From the NCBI GenBank assembly GCA_963723745.1, contig CAVRRZ010000005.1, positions 310,001 to 374,000 of the forward strand: DNA of 64,000 bases. Reading direction: 5' to 3'. Positions 51,622 through 61,322 of the stretch are shown in pieces (position 1 is the stretch's first letter; each line of letters begins with the position of its first letter). A program made the translations under genes and the position numbers. The notes under the pieces are model-generated. The model saw only the letters and a program-made list of their open reading frames with translations. It ran no database searches and was not told the DNA's origin. Source of the DNA: CAVRRZ01 sp963723745 (GTDB lineage: Bacteria; Actinomycetota; Actinomycetes; Mycobacteriales; Geodermatophilaceae).

Positions 51622-52799
51622 GCCAAGTCCTCGATCACGCGCGCGAGCGCCGCGACGCCGGCGGCGCAGTCGCCGGGGTCGGCGTGCTCCTCCGGCGAGT
51701 GCGAGATCCCCGTCGGGTTGCGGACGAACAGCATCGCCGTGGGCACCCCGGCGGCGGCGAGGACGCCCGCGTCGTGCCCGGCACCCGTGGCCAGCACCGG
51801 CGCCGGGCCGTCGGTGCTCCCCAGCAGCGCCGCCAGCCGGTCCCGCAGCGCCGCGCCGAAGGGAGTGCCCGGAGTCCACGACTCCGGAACCGGCTCCACG
51901 CCGGCGGCGGCACCGACCGCCGCGGCGACCGCCCGGACGTCGTCCTCGACCGGGCCCCGTGCGTCGAGCCAGGCGGTGACCTCCGACGGGATGGCGTTGA
52001 CCCCGTTGGGTCGCACCCGCACCTTGCCGACGGTGGCCAGGGCACCGTGTCGCCCGGCCGTCGCGCGCGCCTCGAGGACGGCGGCCGCCAGCGCCAGCAT
52101 CGGGTCGTCCCGGTCGGCCAGCCGGGTGGTGCCGGCGTGGTCAGCCCGGCCGCGCAGGTCGAGCCGCCAGCGGCCGTGCGGCCAGATCGACGAGGCCACG
52201 CCGACGGCGGCGCCCGCGTGCACGAGCCCGCGGCCCTGCTCCACGTGCAGCTCGACGAAGGTGCCCACCCGCCGGAGCGCCTCCGGGTCGGGGCCGACGG
52301 CGTCCGGGTCGCGCCCGGAAGCAGCCATGGCCTCGGCCATCGTCGTCCCGTCGTCGTCGGTCAATGCCCGGGCCCGATCGGGGTCGAGCGCCCCGGTGAG
52401 CACGCGCGACCCCGCGCAGGCGACGCCGAATCGGGCACCCTCCTCGTCCGCGAAGCAGGCGATACCGACGGGACGCCGCAGCGCGGTCCGGTCCACGGCG
52501 TCCAGAGCGGCGAAGGCGGACACGATGCCCAGCGGGCCGTCGAAGGCGCCGCCGTCCGGAACGGAGTCGAGGTGGCTGCCCAGCACCAGGCCCGGGCCGC
52601 CGGCGTCGGGGTCGCCGCTCCAGGCCCACAGGTTGCCGGCCCGGTCGGGCGCCACCGCGAGGCCACGCCGCTCCGCCTCCCCGCGGAACCACTCGCGCAA
52701 CCGGGCGTCGACGTCGGTCCACGCGAACCGCCGGTAGCCGCCGGTCGGCGAGCGGCCGATGCCGGCGAGGTCGGCCCACATGCCCTCGAACGAGCTCAC
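51618..52799 (-). CDS. M20-family N-carbamoyl/allantoate-type amidohydrolase in hut operon
   Basis: A 393-residue dimetal peptidase-family hydrolase. LGSHLDSVPDGGAFDGPLG and CFADEEGARFG hold the metal and catalytic residues, ELHVEQGRGL is the hydantoinase/allantoate signature, GRADHAGTTRLADRDDP is the dimerisation-domain motif, and GAGHDAGVLA carries a further metal His. The fold is that of AllC/N-carbamoyl amino-acid hydrolases. The operon makes N-formyl-L-glutamate via HutF but contains no HutG. Inference: this enzyme hydrolyses N-formylglutamate to glutamate and formate. The start is GTG 52799, just after a P3 element. Confidence 0.85.
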   Translation of the reverse strand: MSSFEGMWADLAGIGRSPTGGYRRFAWTDVDARLREWFRGEAERRGLAVAPDRAGNLWAWSGDPDAGGPGLVLGSHLDSVPDGGAFDGPLGIVSAFAALDAVDRTALRRPVGIACFADEEGARFGVACAGSRVLTGALDPDRARALTDDDGTTMAEAMAASGRDPDAVGPDPEALRRVGTFVELHVEQGRGLVHAGAAVGVASSIWPHGRWRLDLRGRADHAGTTRLADRDDPMLALAAAVLEARATAGRHGALATVGKVRVRPNGVNAIPSEVTAWLDARGPVEDDVRAVAAAVGAAAGVEPVPESWTPGTPFGAALRDRLAALLGSTDGPAPVLATGAGHDAGVLAAAGVPTAMLFVRNPTGISHSPEEHADPGDCAAGVAALARVIEDLA

Positions 52800-52811
52800 G
52801 CCCCACCCCTT

Positions 52812-52837
52812 CCGGCCTTTATGGCCATAAAGGCCGG
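52812..52837. repeat. P3 palindromic element, copy 3 (hutU-M20 junction)
   Basis: A perfect 26-bp palindrome: the P3 core GGCCTTTATGG and its reverse complement, with CC/GG added at the ends. It starts on the base directly after the hutU TAA and is followed by the AAGGGG ribosome binding site of the next gene. It has the same layout as the hppD-hmgA junction 36 kb away. Confidence 0.88.
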
Positions 52838-54496
52838 TTACGGGAGCTCGCGCATGGGGATCCGCAGCCCCTGCGCGTCGGCCACCTGGGTGGCCCGGTC
52901 GTGGCCCGCGTCGGCATGCCGGAGGACGCCGGTGGCCGGGTCGTTGCGCAGCACCCGCTCGAGCTTGGCGGCGGCGAGCTCGGTGCCGTCGGCGACGGTG
53001 ACCTGGCCGGCGTGCTGCGACCGGCCGATGCCGACGCCGCCCCCGTGGTGGATCGACACCCAGGTCGCCCCCGACGCGGTGGTGACCAGCGCGTTGAGCA
53101 GCGGCCAGTCGGCGATGGCGTCCGACCCGTCGGCCATCGCCTCGGTCTCGCGGTACGGGGAGGCCACCGAGCCGGTGTCGAGGTGGTCGCGGCCGATGAC
53201 GATCGGTGCGCTGATCTCGCCCGAGGCGACGAGCTCGTTGAACCGGAGCCCGGCGCGGTCGCGTTCGCCCTGGCCGAGCCAGCAGATCCGGGCGGGCAGT
53301 CCCTGGTAGGCGACCCGCTCCTGCGCGGCCCGGATCCACCGCTGCAGGTGGTCGTCGTCGGGGAACAGGTCGAGCACGGCCCGGTCGGTGACCGCGATGT
53401 CGGCCGGGTCACCGGACAGCGCCGCCCACCGGAACGGGCCCTTGCCCTCGCAGAACAGCGGCCGGATGTAGGCCGGCACGAACCCGGGAAAGGCGAAGGC
53501 CCGGTCGAAACCGCCCTGCCGGGCCTCGTCGCGGATGGAGTTGCCGTAGTCGAACACCTCGGCGCCGGCGTCGAGGAACCCGACCATCGCCTCGACGTGC
53601 CGGGCCATCGACTCCCGGGCGCGCGCCGTGAACTCCTCCGGCTTGGCCGCGGCGTAGTCGTGCCACTCGTCCAGGCTCACGCCGAGCGGCAGGTAGCTGA
53701 GCGGATCGTGCGCCGACGTCTGGTCGGTGACCACGTCGACCTCGACCCCGCGGCGGAGCAGTTCGGGCAGCACGTCTGCGCAGTTGCCGACGAGGCCGAC
53801 GGACAGCGCCGTCCGCTTCCGCTTCGCCACCACGCAGCGGGCCACGGCGTCGTCGAGGTCGTCGGCCACCTCGTCGAGGTAGAGGTGCACCACCCGGCGG
53901 TGCAGCCGCTCGGCGTCGACGTCGACCACCAGGCAGACACCGTCGTTCAGCGTCACCGCCAGTGGCTGGGCACCGCCCATGCCCCCGCACCCGCCGGTCA
54001 CCGTCAGCGTGCCGGCCAATGTGCCCCCGAACCGTTTGGCCGCCACGGCCGCGAAGGTCTCGTAGGTGCCCTGCAGGATGCCCTGGGTGCCGATGTAGAT
54101 CCACGATCCGGCGGTCATCTGGCCGTACATGGTCAGGCCCAGTTGCTCCAGGCGGCGGAACTCCGGCCAGGTGGCCCAGTCGCCGACCAGGTTCGAGTTG
54201 GCGATCAGCACCCGCGGCGCCCACTCGTGCGTGCGCAGCACACCGACCGGCCGGCCGGACTGGACGAGCATCGTCTCGTCCTCGCGCAGATCGGTGAGGG
54301 TGGCCACCATCGCGTCGAAGCTGCGCCAGTCGCGGGCCGCTCGCCCGGTGCCGCCGTAGACCACGAGGTCGTCGGGCCGCTCGGCCACCTCCGGGTCGAG
54401 GTTGTTCTGCAGCATCCGCAGCGGCGCCTCGGTCTGCCAGCTGCGGGCGGTCAGGGTGGTGCCGCGCGGGGCGCGGACCGGTCGGGCGCCGTCCAT
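52838..54496 (-). CDS. hutU: Urocanate hydratase
   Basis: A 552-residue urocanase with tightly bound NAD+, step 2 of histidine degradation (urocanate to imidazolone propionate). N-terminal LRMLQNNLDPEVAERPDDLVVYGGTG (quoted in part: MLQNNLDPEVAE) is diagnostic. VTGGCGGMGGAQPLA is the NAD-binding motif, and DQTSAHDPLSYLPLG, FDYGNSIRDEA, FVPAYIRPLFCEGKGPFRW and HHGGGVGIGRSQHAG are conserved blocks. ATG 54496 follows GGAGGAG. It lies 45 bases after hutH; the gap has three tandem GGTCA units. Confidence 0.95.
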   Translation of the reverse strand: MDGARPVRAPRGTTLTARSWQTEAPLRMLQNNLDPEVAERPDDLVVYGGTGRAARDWRSFDAMVATLTDLREDETMLVQSGRPVGVLRTHEWAPRVLIANSNLVGDWATWPEFRRLEQLGLTMYGQMTAGSWIYIGTQGILQGTYETFAAVAAKRFGGTLAGTLTVTGGCGGMGGAQPLAVTLNDGVCLVVDVDAERLHRRVVHLYLDEVADDLDDAVARCVVAKRKRTALSVGLVGNCADVLPELLRRGVEVDVVTDQTSAHDPLSYLPLGVSLDEWHDYAAAKPEEFTARARESMARHVEAMVGFLDAGAEVFDYGNSIRDEARQGGFDRAFAFPGFVPAYIRPLFCEGKGPFRWAALSGDPADIAVTDRAVLDLFPDDDHLQRWIRAAQERVAYQGLPARICWLGQGERDRAGLRFNELVASGEISAPIVIGRDHLDTGSVASPYRETEAMADGSDAIADWPLLNALVTTASGATWVSIHHGGGVGIGRSQHAGQVTVADGTELAAAKLERVLRNDPATGVLRHADAGHDRATQVADAQGLRIPMRELP

Positions 54497-54541
54497 GGGT
54501 CTCCTCCGGGGCTGTCTCGCGGTGACGCTCGTCGGGTCAGG

Positions 54542-56084
54542 TCAGGTCAGGTCCAGGCCGGTGGCGGCGAGCACGGAGCCGTCGGCGATCAACCCGACGA
54601 CGGCGTCGATCTCGGGAGCGAGGTAGCGGTCAGGACCCGGACCGGGGACGCCGGCCGCGCGCAGCAGGTCGCGGACGGCACCGGTGCCCGCGGCGGGCGT
54701 GAGCGGCGCCCGCAGGTCCAGCGCCCGCGCCCCGGTGAGCAGCTCGATCGCGACGACGCGGGTCAGCCCGTCCACCGCCGTCCGCAGCTTGCGGGCCGCC
54801 CCCCAGCCCATCGACACGTGGTCCTCCTGCATCGCCGAGGACGGGATCGAGTCGACGCTGGCCGGCAGGGCCAGCCGCTTGAGCTCGCTGACCAGCCCGG
54901 CGGCCGTGTACTGGGCGATCATCAGGCCGGAGTCGACGCCGGGGTCGTCGGCGAGGAACGGCGGCAGGCCCTGGCTGCGCTTGGCGTCGAGCATCCGGTC
55001 GGTGCGCCGCTCGCTCATGCTCGCGACGTCGGCAGCGACGATCGCCAGGAAGTCGAGCACGTAGGCGACCGGAGCGCCGTGGAAGTTGCCGTTGGACTCG
55101 ATCCGGCCGTCGAGGGTGACCACCGGGTTGTCCACCGCGGCGGCGAGCTCCCGGTCGGCGACGCGGGCGGCGTGCGCGACGGTGTCCCGGGCCCCGCCGT
55201 GCACCTGGGGCGCACAGCGCAGCGAGTAGGCGTCCTGGACCCGCGTGCAGTCCGGCGTCCGGTGGCTGGCCATGATCGCGCTGCCGGCCAGCAGCGCGCG
55301 GAGGTTCGCCGCCGACGCCGCCTGCCCGTCGTGCGGCCGCAGCGCCTGCAGGTCGGCGGCGAAGGCCGCGTCGGTGCCCAGCAGCGCCTCGACGCTCGTC
55401 GCTGCGGCGACGTCGGCCACCGCCAGGAGGGCCTCGAGGTCGGCGAGGGCCAGGACCAGCATGCCGAGCATGCCGTCGGTGCCGTTGACCAGCGCCAGCC
55501 CTTCCTTCTCGGCCAGATGCACCGGCGCGATGCCGTGCTCGGCCAGGGCCTCGGCTGCCGGCCGGAGCACGCCGGTCGCGTCACGGACCTCGCCCTCCCC
55601 CATCAGCGCCAGCGCGACGTGCGCGAGCGGCGCGAGGTCGCCGGAGCACCCCAGGGAACCGTGCTCGCGGACCACCGGCGTGATCCCCGCGGCGAGCATC
55701 GCGGCGTAGGCCGCGGCCGTCGCCGGGCGGATGCCGGTGCGGCCGGTGGCGAGCGTGGACAGCCGCAGCAGCATCAGCGCGCGGACGACCTCCCGCTCCA
55801 CCTCCGCGCCGGACCCGGCGGCGTGCGAGCGGATCAGGCTGCGCTGCAGCTGGGCACGGGCCTCCGGCGGGATCGCGGTCGTGGCCAGCGCGCCGAAGCC
55901 GGTGGAGATGCCGTAGTGGGCGTGCGGGGTCTCCGGCCAGCCCGTCGACGATCTCGCGGCTGCGCGCCATCTCCTTCTCGGCGTCCGGGCCGAGCACGAC
56001 GCCCGCGCCGTGTCGCGCGACCCGGACGACGTCGGCCCTGCTGACCGGCCCGACGCCGACGACCACCCGCTGCTCATCCGCCAC
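54542..56084 (-). pseudogene. hutH: Histidine ammonia-lyase with one +1 frameshift
   Basis: Histidase removes ammonia from histidine to give urocanate. The N-terminal codons from GTG 56084 (VVVGVGPVSRADVVRVARHG, then EMARSREIVDGLAG) are in one frame. The rest starts ETPHAHYGISTGFGALATTA in another; one extra base near 55932-55934 explains the break. The MIO-forming site is GSLGCSGDLAPLAH (Cys-Ser-Gly instead of Ala-Ser-Gly, as I recall for Streptomyces enzymes). NGTDGMLG and QEDHVSMGWGAARKL are canonical. ATG 56092 is an alternative start but lies in the wrong frame for this N-terminus. As the first gene of an otherwise intact operon, sequence error is likely. Confidence 0.85.
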
Positions 56085-56229
56085 TCGGTCATGCCACACC
56101 CCCGTCTCGCCCCGTGCAAGGGACGGCGACGGCGATCCGCTCCGGACCTCCCAACCCCGCAGCCCCGCGCCGAGGGGCAGCGGGGATACTGGCGGGGCCC
56201 AGATCGCCGACCGATCGGAGAAGCGAACC

Positions 56230-57003
56230 GTGGACAAGGTGGTCGCGAGCGCCCAGGAGGCGGTCGCCGACATCCCGGACGGCGCGACGCTCGCCGTCGG
56301 CGGGTTCGGGCTGTGCGGGGTACCGATCCGGCTGATCGACGCGCTGCTCGAGCAGGGCACGTCGGGGCTGACGACGATCTCGAACAACTGCGGTGTCGAC
56401 GACCAGGCCCTGGGGGTGCTCCTCTACGCCGGACGGATCGTCAAGACGATCAGCTCGTTCGTCGGCGGCAACAAGGAGCTCGCCCGGCTCTACCTGACCG
56501 GCGAGCTCGAGGTCGAGCTGACCCCGCAGGGCACGCTCGCGGAGCGGCTGCGCGCCGGCGGCGCGGGCATCCCTGCCTTCTACACCCCGACCGGCGTGGG
56601 CACGATGGTCGCCGAGGGAGGTATCCCGGTGCGCTACGACGCCGAGGGCAACGTCGTGAAGACCAGCGAGCCCAAGGAGGTGCGGGTCTTCGACGGGGAG
56701 CAGTACGTGCTCGAGACCGCGCTGACCGCCGACTTCGCCCTGGTCCGCGCCGAGGCCGGTGACCGGCAGGGCAACCTGTGGTTCCACGAGTCGGCCCGCA
56801 ACTTCAATCCCCTCGCGGGCATGGCCGGGCGCACCACCATCGCCGAGGTCGAGCGCCTCGTCGAGCCCGGCGACCTGCGGCCCGAGGACGTGCACCTGCC
56901 CGGGATCTTCGTCGACCGGGTCGTGGTCGTCGGGGCCGAGGGCAAGAAGATCGAGAAGCGGACGACGAGGCCGCGTCCGGCACAGAGCGAGGAGACCGCC
57001 TGA
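56230..57003 (+). CDS. scoA: 3-oxoacid CoA-transferase subunit A
   Basis: A 257-residue class I CoA-transferase subunit moving CoA between succinyl-CoA and acetoacetate (or 3-oxoadipate). LAVGGFGLCGVPIRLIDALL is the glycine-rich start. ISNNCGVDDQALG, SSFVGGNKELARL, YTPTGVGTMVAEGG and FALVRAEAGDRQGNL are conserved. It starts at GTG 56230 after GGAGAAGCG. The stop overlaps the scoB start (TGATG). It is divergent from hutH with a 145-base spacer. Acetoacetate from the tyrosine pathway is a logical substrate, but 3-oxoadipate (PcaIJ role) is also possible since pcaC is nearby. Confidence 0.9.
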   Translation: MDKVVASAQEAVADIPDGATLAVGGFGLCGVPIRLIDALLEQGTSGLTTISNNCGVDDQALGVLLYAGRIVKTISSFVGGNKELARLYLTGELEVELTPQGTLAERLRAGGAGIPAFYTPTGVGTMVAEGGIPVRYDAEGNVVKTSEPKEVRVFDGEQYVLETALTADFALVRAEAGDRQGNLWFHESARNFNPLAGMAGRTTIAEVERLVEPGDLRPEDVHLPGIFVDRVVVVGAEGKKIEKRTTRPRPAQSEETA

Positions 57004-57671
57004 TGGCGCTGACCCGCGACCAGCTCGCAGCCCGCGTGGCCGCCGACCTCGAGGACGGCCAGTACGTGAACCTCGGCATCGGCATGCCCACCCTGGTGCC
57101 CAACTTCGTGCCCGACGGCGTGCACCTCACGCTGCACAGCGAGAACGGGATCCTGGGCGTGGGCCCCTACCCCTTCGAGGGCGAGGAGGATCCCGACCTG
57201 ATCAACGCGGGCAAGGAGACGGTGACGGTCCTGCCCGGCGCGAGCTTCTTCGACTCATCGCTGTCGTTCGGCATGATCCGCGGCAAGCACCTCGACGTCG
57301 CCGTGCTCGGCGCGATGCAGGTCAACGTCCGCGGCGACCTGGCCAACTGGCTCATCCCCGGCAAGATGGTCAACGGCATGGGCGGCGCGATGGACCTCGT
57401 GCACGGCGCCAAGCGGGTGATCATCATGATGGAGCACGTCGCCCGCGACGGCTCCGCCAAGATCGTCGCGGAGTGCACCCTGCCGCTCACCGGCAAGGCC
57501 TGCGTCGACCGGATCATCACCGACCTCGCCGTCATCGACGTCACCGACGACGGTCTGGTGCTGCGCGAGACCGCACCGGGCGTGACCGTAGACGAGGTCG
57601 TCGCCGCCACCGGGGCGCCGCTCACCGTGGCCGGCGACGTCCTCGAGATGCGGGTGCCCGCCGGGGTCTGA
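57003..57671 (+). CDS. scoB: 3-oxoacid CoA-transferase subunit B
   Basis: A 222-residue partner subunit. YVNLGIGMPTLVPNFVP is the family start, and LHSENGILGVGPYP holds the active-site Glu that forms the glutamyl-CoA intermediate. Further blocks are FFDSSLSFGMIRGKHLDVAV (quoted in part as SFGMIRGKHLDV), GAMQVNVRGDLANWLIPG and GMGGAMDLVHGAKRV. ATG 57003 overlaps scoA, so the 1:1 complex is translated together. It ends 34 bases before pgi. Confidence 0.92.
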   Translation: MALTRDQLAARVAADLEDGQYVNLGIGMPTLVPNFVPDGVHLTLHSENGILGVGPYPFEGEEDPDLINAGKETVTVLPGASFFDSSLSFGMIRGKHLDVAVLGAMQVNVRGDLANWLIPGKMVNGMGGAMDLVHGAKRVIIMMEHVARDGSAKIVAECTLPLTGKACVDRIITDLAVIDVTDDGLVLRETAPGVTVDEVVAATGAPLTVAGDVLEMRVPAGV

Positions 57672-57713
57672 GCCCCGGTCGCCCGGCCCGCCGCGCCCTG
57701 CCAGGGTGGACGC

Positions 57714-59367
57714 ATGGGGATCAGCGAGAACGTCGGAGTGGCAGGCACTGGCCGAGCACCACCGGGAGGTGCGCGAGCGCCACCTGCGCGACCTGTTCGT
57801 CGAGGACCCGGCCCGCGGCGAGGAGCTGACCTGCCGGGCCGGGGACCTGTACCTCGACTACTCGAAGAACCGGATCACCCGCGAGACGGTGCGGCTCCTC
57901 GTGGCGCTGGCCGAGCGTGCCGGACTCCGCGAGCGCACCGAGGCGATGTTCACCGGCGAGCACATCAACACGACCGAGGACCGCGCCGTCCTGCACGTGG
58001 CGCTGCGCGACCCGGCGACCACCGGGCTCGAGGTGGACGGGCGGGACGTGCGGGCCGACGTCCACGAGGTGCTCGTCCGGATGGCGGACTTCGCCGAGCG
58101 GGTGCGCAGCGGCGCGTGGACCGGCGCCACCGGCGAGCGGATCCGCGCCGTCGTGAACATCGGGATCGGCGGGTCCGACCTCGGCCCGGCGATGGCCTAC
58201 CAGGCACTGCGCGACTACTCCGACCGGTCGCTGACCTTCCGGTTCGTCTCCAACATCGACCCGACCGACCTGGTGGAGGCCACGCGGGACCTCGACCCGG
58301 CCACGACGCTGTTCATCGTCGCCTCCAAGACCTTCACCACCCAGGAGACGCTGACCAACGCGAAGGCGGCCCGTCGCTGGCTGCTCGACGGCCTCGCATC
58401 TCGAGGGCACGGCGGGGCCGAGTCCGCCGTCGCCTCGCACTTCGTCGCGGTGTCGACCAACGCCGAGAAGGTGGCGGAGTTCGGCATCGACACCCGGAAC
58501 ATGTTCGGGTTCTGGGACTGGGTCGGCGGCCGGTACTCCTTCCCCGCGGCGATCGGGCTGTCGCTCATGGTCGCGATCGGCCCGGAGCACTACCGCGAGC
58601 TGCTCGACGGCTTCCACGCGATGGACGAGCACTTCCGGACGGCGCCGTACGACGAGAACCTGCCGGCGCTGCTGGGCCTGATCTCCATCTGGTACATCGA
58701 CTTCTTCGGGGCGCAGAGCCAGGCGGTGCTGCCCTACGCGCAGTACCTCGCACGCTTCCCCGCCTACCTGCAGCAGCTGTGCATGGAGTCCAACGGCAAG
58801 TCGGTCACCCTGGACGGCTCCCCGGTGGACGTCGCGACCGGCGAGATCGTGTGGGGCGAGCCGGGCACCAACGGCCAGCACGCCTTCTACCAGCTGCTGC
58901 ACCAGGGCACGGTGCTGGTGCCGGCCGACTTCATCGGCTTCGCGCAGCCCAACCACGACCTGGACGGGATGCACGACCTGTTCCTGGCCAACTTCCTCGC
59001 GCAGCCGCGCGCGCTGGCGTTCGGCCGCACCGCCGAGGAGGTGGCCGCCGAAGGGGCGCCGGCCGACGTCGTCCCGCACCGGGTGATGCCGGGCAACCGG
59101 CCGTCGAACGCGATCGTCGCGCCGAAGCTGACGCCGTCCACCCTCGGCCAGCTGGTGGCCGCCTACGAGCACCGGGTCTTCACCCAGTCCGTGATCTGGG
59201 GCATCAACGCCTTCGACCAGTGGGGTGTCGAGCTGGGCAAGGTGATGGCCGACCAGCTGGCGCCGAAGCTGCAGAGCGAGGCCGTGCCGGAGTACGACTC
59301 CGACCCGTCGACCAACGCGCTGGTCCGCCTGCTGCGCGAGGGGCGCGGGCGTCCCACCGGAGGGTGA
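57714..59367 (+). CDS. pgi: Glucose-6-phosphate isomerase (N-terminal frame uncertain)
   Basis: A roughly 550-residue glycolytic isomerase (glucose-6-P to fructose-6-P). IGIGGSDLGPAMAYQAL, ASKTFTTQETLTNA, GGRYSFPAAIGLSLMVAIG and MESNGKSVTLDG are visible, and the signature close to the C-terminus is QSVIWGINAFDQWGVELGK with the catalytic Lys. ATG 57714 has AGGGTGGA upstream and gives MGISENV before the frame is lost; the main frame can be entered only from GTG 57706 (MDAWGSARTSEWQALAEHH). One extra G at 57735-57736 would join MGISENV to EWQALAEHH, so a frameshift in codon 8 is likely, or the GTG is used. Confidence 0.9.
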
Positions 59368-59464
59368 ATTCCCTGGTCCGCGCGTCAAGGCCTGTACGCC
59401 CGCGCATCGGAATGCCATCCTGCGCCGCGGACGACCGGACCGTCGTCCTCACGGGGAGGTCGTC

Positions 59465-61234
59465 ATGCGTGCAACACGGTCGTCCGGTCGCGTCCTGGGC
59501 GTGGTGCTGGGGATCGCCGTCGCGTCGGCGGTGACCGTGGCCCCGGCGGCCGCGGCGGAGGGAGACCTGGTCCTGGCGTCGTCCACCGACGACGGCACCC
59601 CGGGCAACGACGGCAGCAACGAGATGAGCCTCTCGGCCGACGGCACGAAGGTGGCGTTCTTCAGCCGGGCGTCGAATCTCGTCGACGGCGACACCAACGG
59701 GACCGACGACGTCTTCGTCAAGGACCTCGTCACCGGCGACATCGTCCTGGCCTCCGCCGCGCCGGACGGCACCCCCGGCAACGGCCAGAGCACGTACCTG
59801 AGCCTCTCCGCCGACGGCACCCGGGTGGCGTTCGCCAGCGCGGCGACGAACCTGGTGGAGGGTGACACGGACGACCACATCGACATCTACGTCAAAGACC
59901 TGCGCACCGGGGAGCTGGTGCTCGCCAGCGTCGCAGCCGACGGCAGCAAGGGCAACGACAGCGGCAACCGGCCGAGCATCTCGGCGGACGGCACCCGGGT
60001 CGCGTTCTGGAGCTACGCGTCCAACTGGGTTCCCGGTGACACGACCCAGACGGCCGACGTCTTCGTGAAGGACCTGACCACCGGGCAGCTGTCCCTCGCC
60101 TCCGCCGACGCGACCGGCACCCGGGGCGACGAGAACAGCGACTGGCCCGACCTCTCGGCGGACGGCACCCGGGTCGCCTTTCACAGCCTGGCGCGGAACC
60201 TCGACGGACCCGGCGGCGACAACGACGGCGAGTACGACGTGTACGTCAAGGACCTCCTCACCGGGGCGGTGACGCTGGCCTCGACGAACGACGCCGGCAC
60301 CAAGGCCAACCGCTCCAGCACCGCGCCCAGCCTCTCGGGCGACGGCACGAGGGTCGCGTTCGACAGCAGCGCGACGAACCTGGACGCTGCCGCGACCGCC
60401 GACGGCATCCGCGACGTGTTCGTCAAGAACCTGCTGACCGGTGACCTCGTGCTGGTCTCCGCCGCCGGGGACGGCGCCGAGGGGAACGGCGACAGCCGGC
60501 GGGCCGAGCTGTCCTCCGACGCCTCCTCCGTGGCCTTCCACAGCAACGCGTCGAACCTGGTCACGACCGATCCCGACACGGTCCCGGACGTCCTGGTCAG
60601 GGACCTCGTCACCGGCGAGCTGGTGCTCGCCTCCACCGCCGAGGACGGCACCAAGGCCAACGTCTTCAGCATCTCGCCGAGCCTCTCCGGCACCGGTGAC
60701 CGGGTGGCATTCCTGAGCGCAGCGACCAACCTGGGTGAGGGCGAGACCGGCTCGGTCGCGCACGTGTACGTCAAGACCTTGGTGGCGCCGGTGGAGCCGC
60801 CCCCACCGGTGGACCCCGCGCCGACGTGCCAGGGCCAGGAGGCCACCGTCTACGTGTCGACGGCGGGTCAGATCGTCGGCGGTCCGGACACCGGGCAGCC
60901 CTACGCCGGCGAGCTCCGCGGCACCGCCGGCCCGGACGTGATCGTGGGGACCGATCAGTCCGATCGCGTGCTCGCTGGGGGCGGCGATGACCTGGTGTGC
61001 GCCCTCGGCGGGGCCGACATCGCGTTCGGCGGACCGGGCGCCGACCGGCTGCTCGGCGGGGACGGGCCGGATCGCCTGTCGGGCAACAACGGGCGGGACA
61101 CCCTCACCGGCGGTGCCGGCAACGACCGGCTCACCGGCGGCACCCAGGCGGACCGGTTCGACGGTGGGCCCGGACGCGACACCGCCACCGACTACCGACG
61201 GGCGCAGGGCGACACCATCACCGCCGTGCCCTGA
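59465..61234 (+). CDS. Exported seven-bladed propeller with RTX-like calcium repeats
   Basis: A 589-residue protein. A signal peptide occupies about 1-31 (VLGIAVASAVTVAPAAAA). Seven consecutive repeats of about 57 residues follow, each of the form G(D/E)LVLAS...DG...N...LSADGTRVAF.S.A(S/T)NL, then DV(F/Y)VKDL, which are PD40/WD40-like blades. After a Pro-rich linker and a Cys-containing stretch come RTX-type nonapeptides (GGGDDLVCALGG, GGPGADRLLGGDGPDRLSG, GGAGNDRLTGG). It is exported and calcium-binding; the ligand is unknown. RBS GGGGAGG precedes ATG 59465. Confidence 0.85.
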   Translation: MRATRSSGRVLGVVLGIAVASAVTVAPAAAAEGDLVLASSTDDGTPGNDGSNEMSLSADGTKVAFFSRASNLVDGDTNGTDDVFVKDLVTGDIVLASAAPDGTPGNGQSTYLSLSADGTRVAFASAATNLVEGDTDDHIDIYVKDLRTGELVLASVAADGSKGNDSGNRPSISADGTRVAFWSYASNWVPGDTTQTADVFVKDLTTGQLSLASADATGTRGDENSDWPDLSADGTRVAFHSLARNLDGPGGDNDGEYDVYVKDLLTGAVTLASTNDAGTKANRSSTAPSLSGDGTRVAFDSSATNLDAAATADGIRDVFVKNLLTGDLVLVSAAGDGAEGNGDSRRAELSSDASSVAFHSNASNLVTTDPDTVPDVLVRDLVTGELVLASTAEDGTKANVFSISPSLSGTGDRVAFLSAATNLGEGETGSVAHVYVKTLVAPVEPPPPVDPAPTCQGQEATVYVSTAGQIVGGPDTGQPYAGELRGTAGPDVIVGTDQSDRVLAGGGDDLVCALGGADIAFGGPGADRLLGGDGPDRLSGNNGRDTLTGGAGNDRLTGGTQADRFDGGPGRDTATDYRRAQGDTITAVP

Positions 61235-61322
61235 GCCCTCGTCGAGGTGGCCGAGCAGCGCGCCGGTGACCTCCGCGTCTCAGCCGTTCCGCAGCCAGGC
61301 TCGGCGAGGGAGACTCGGGGAC

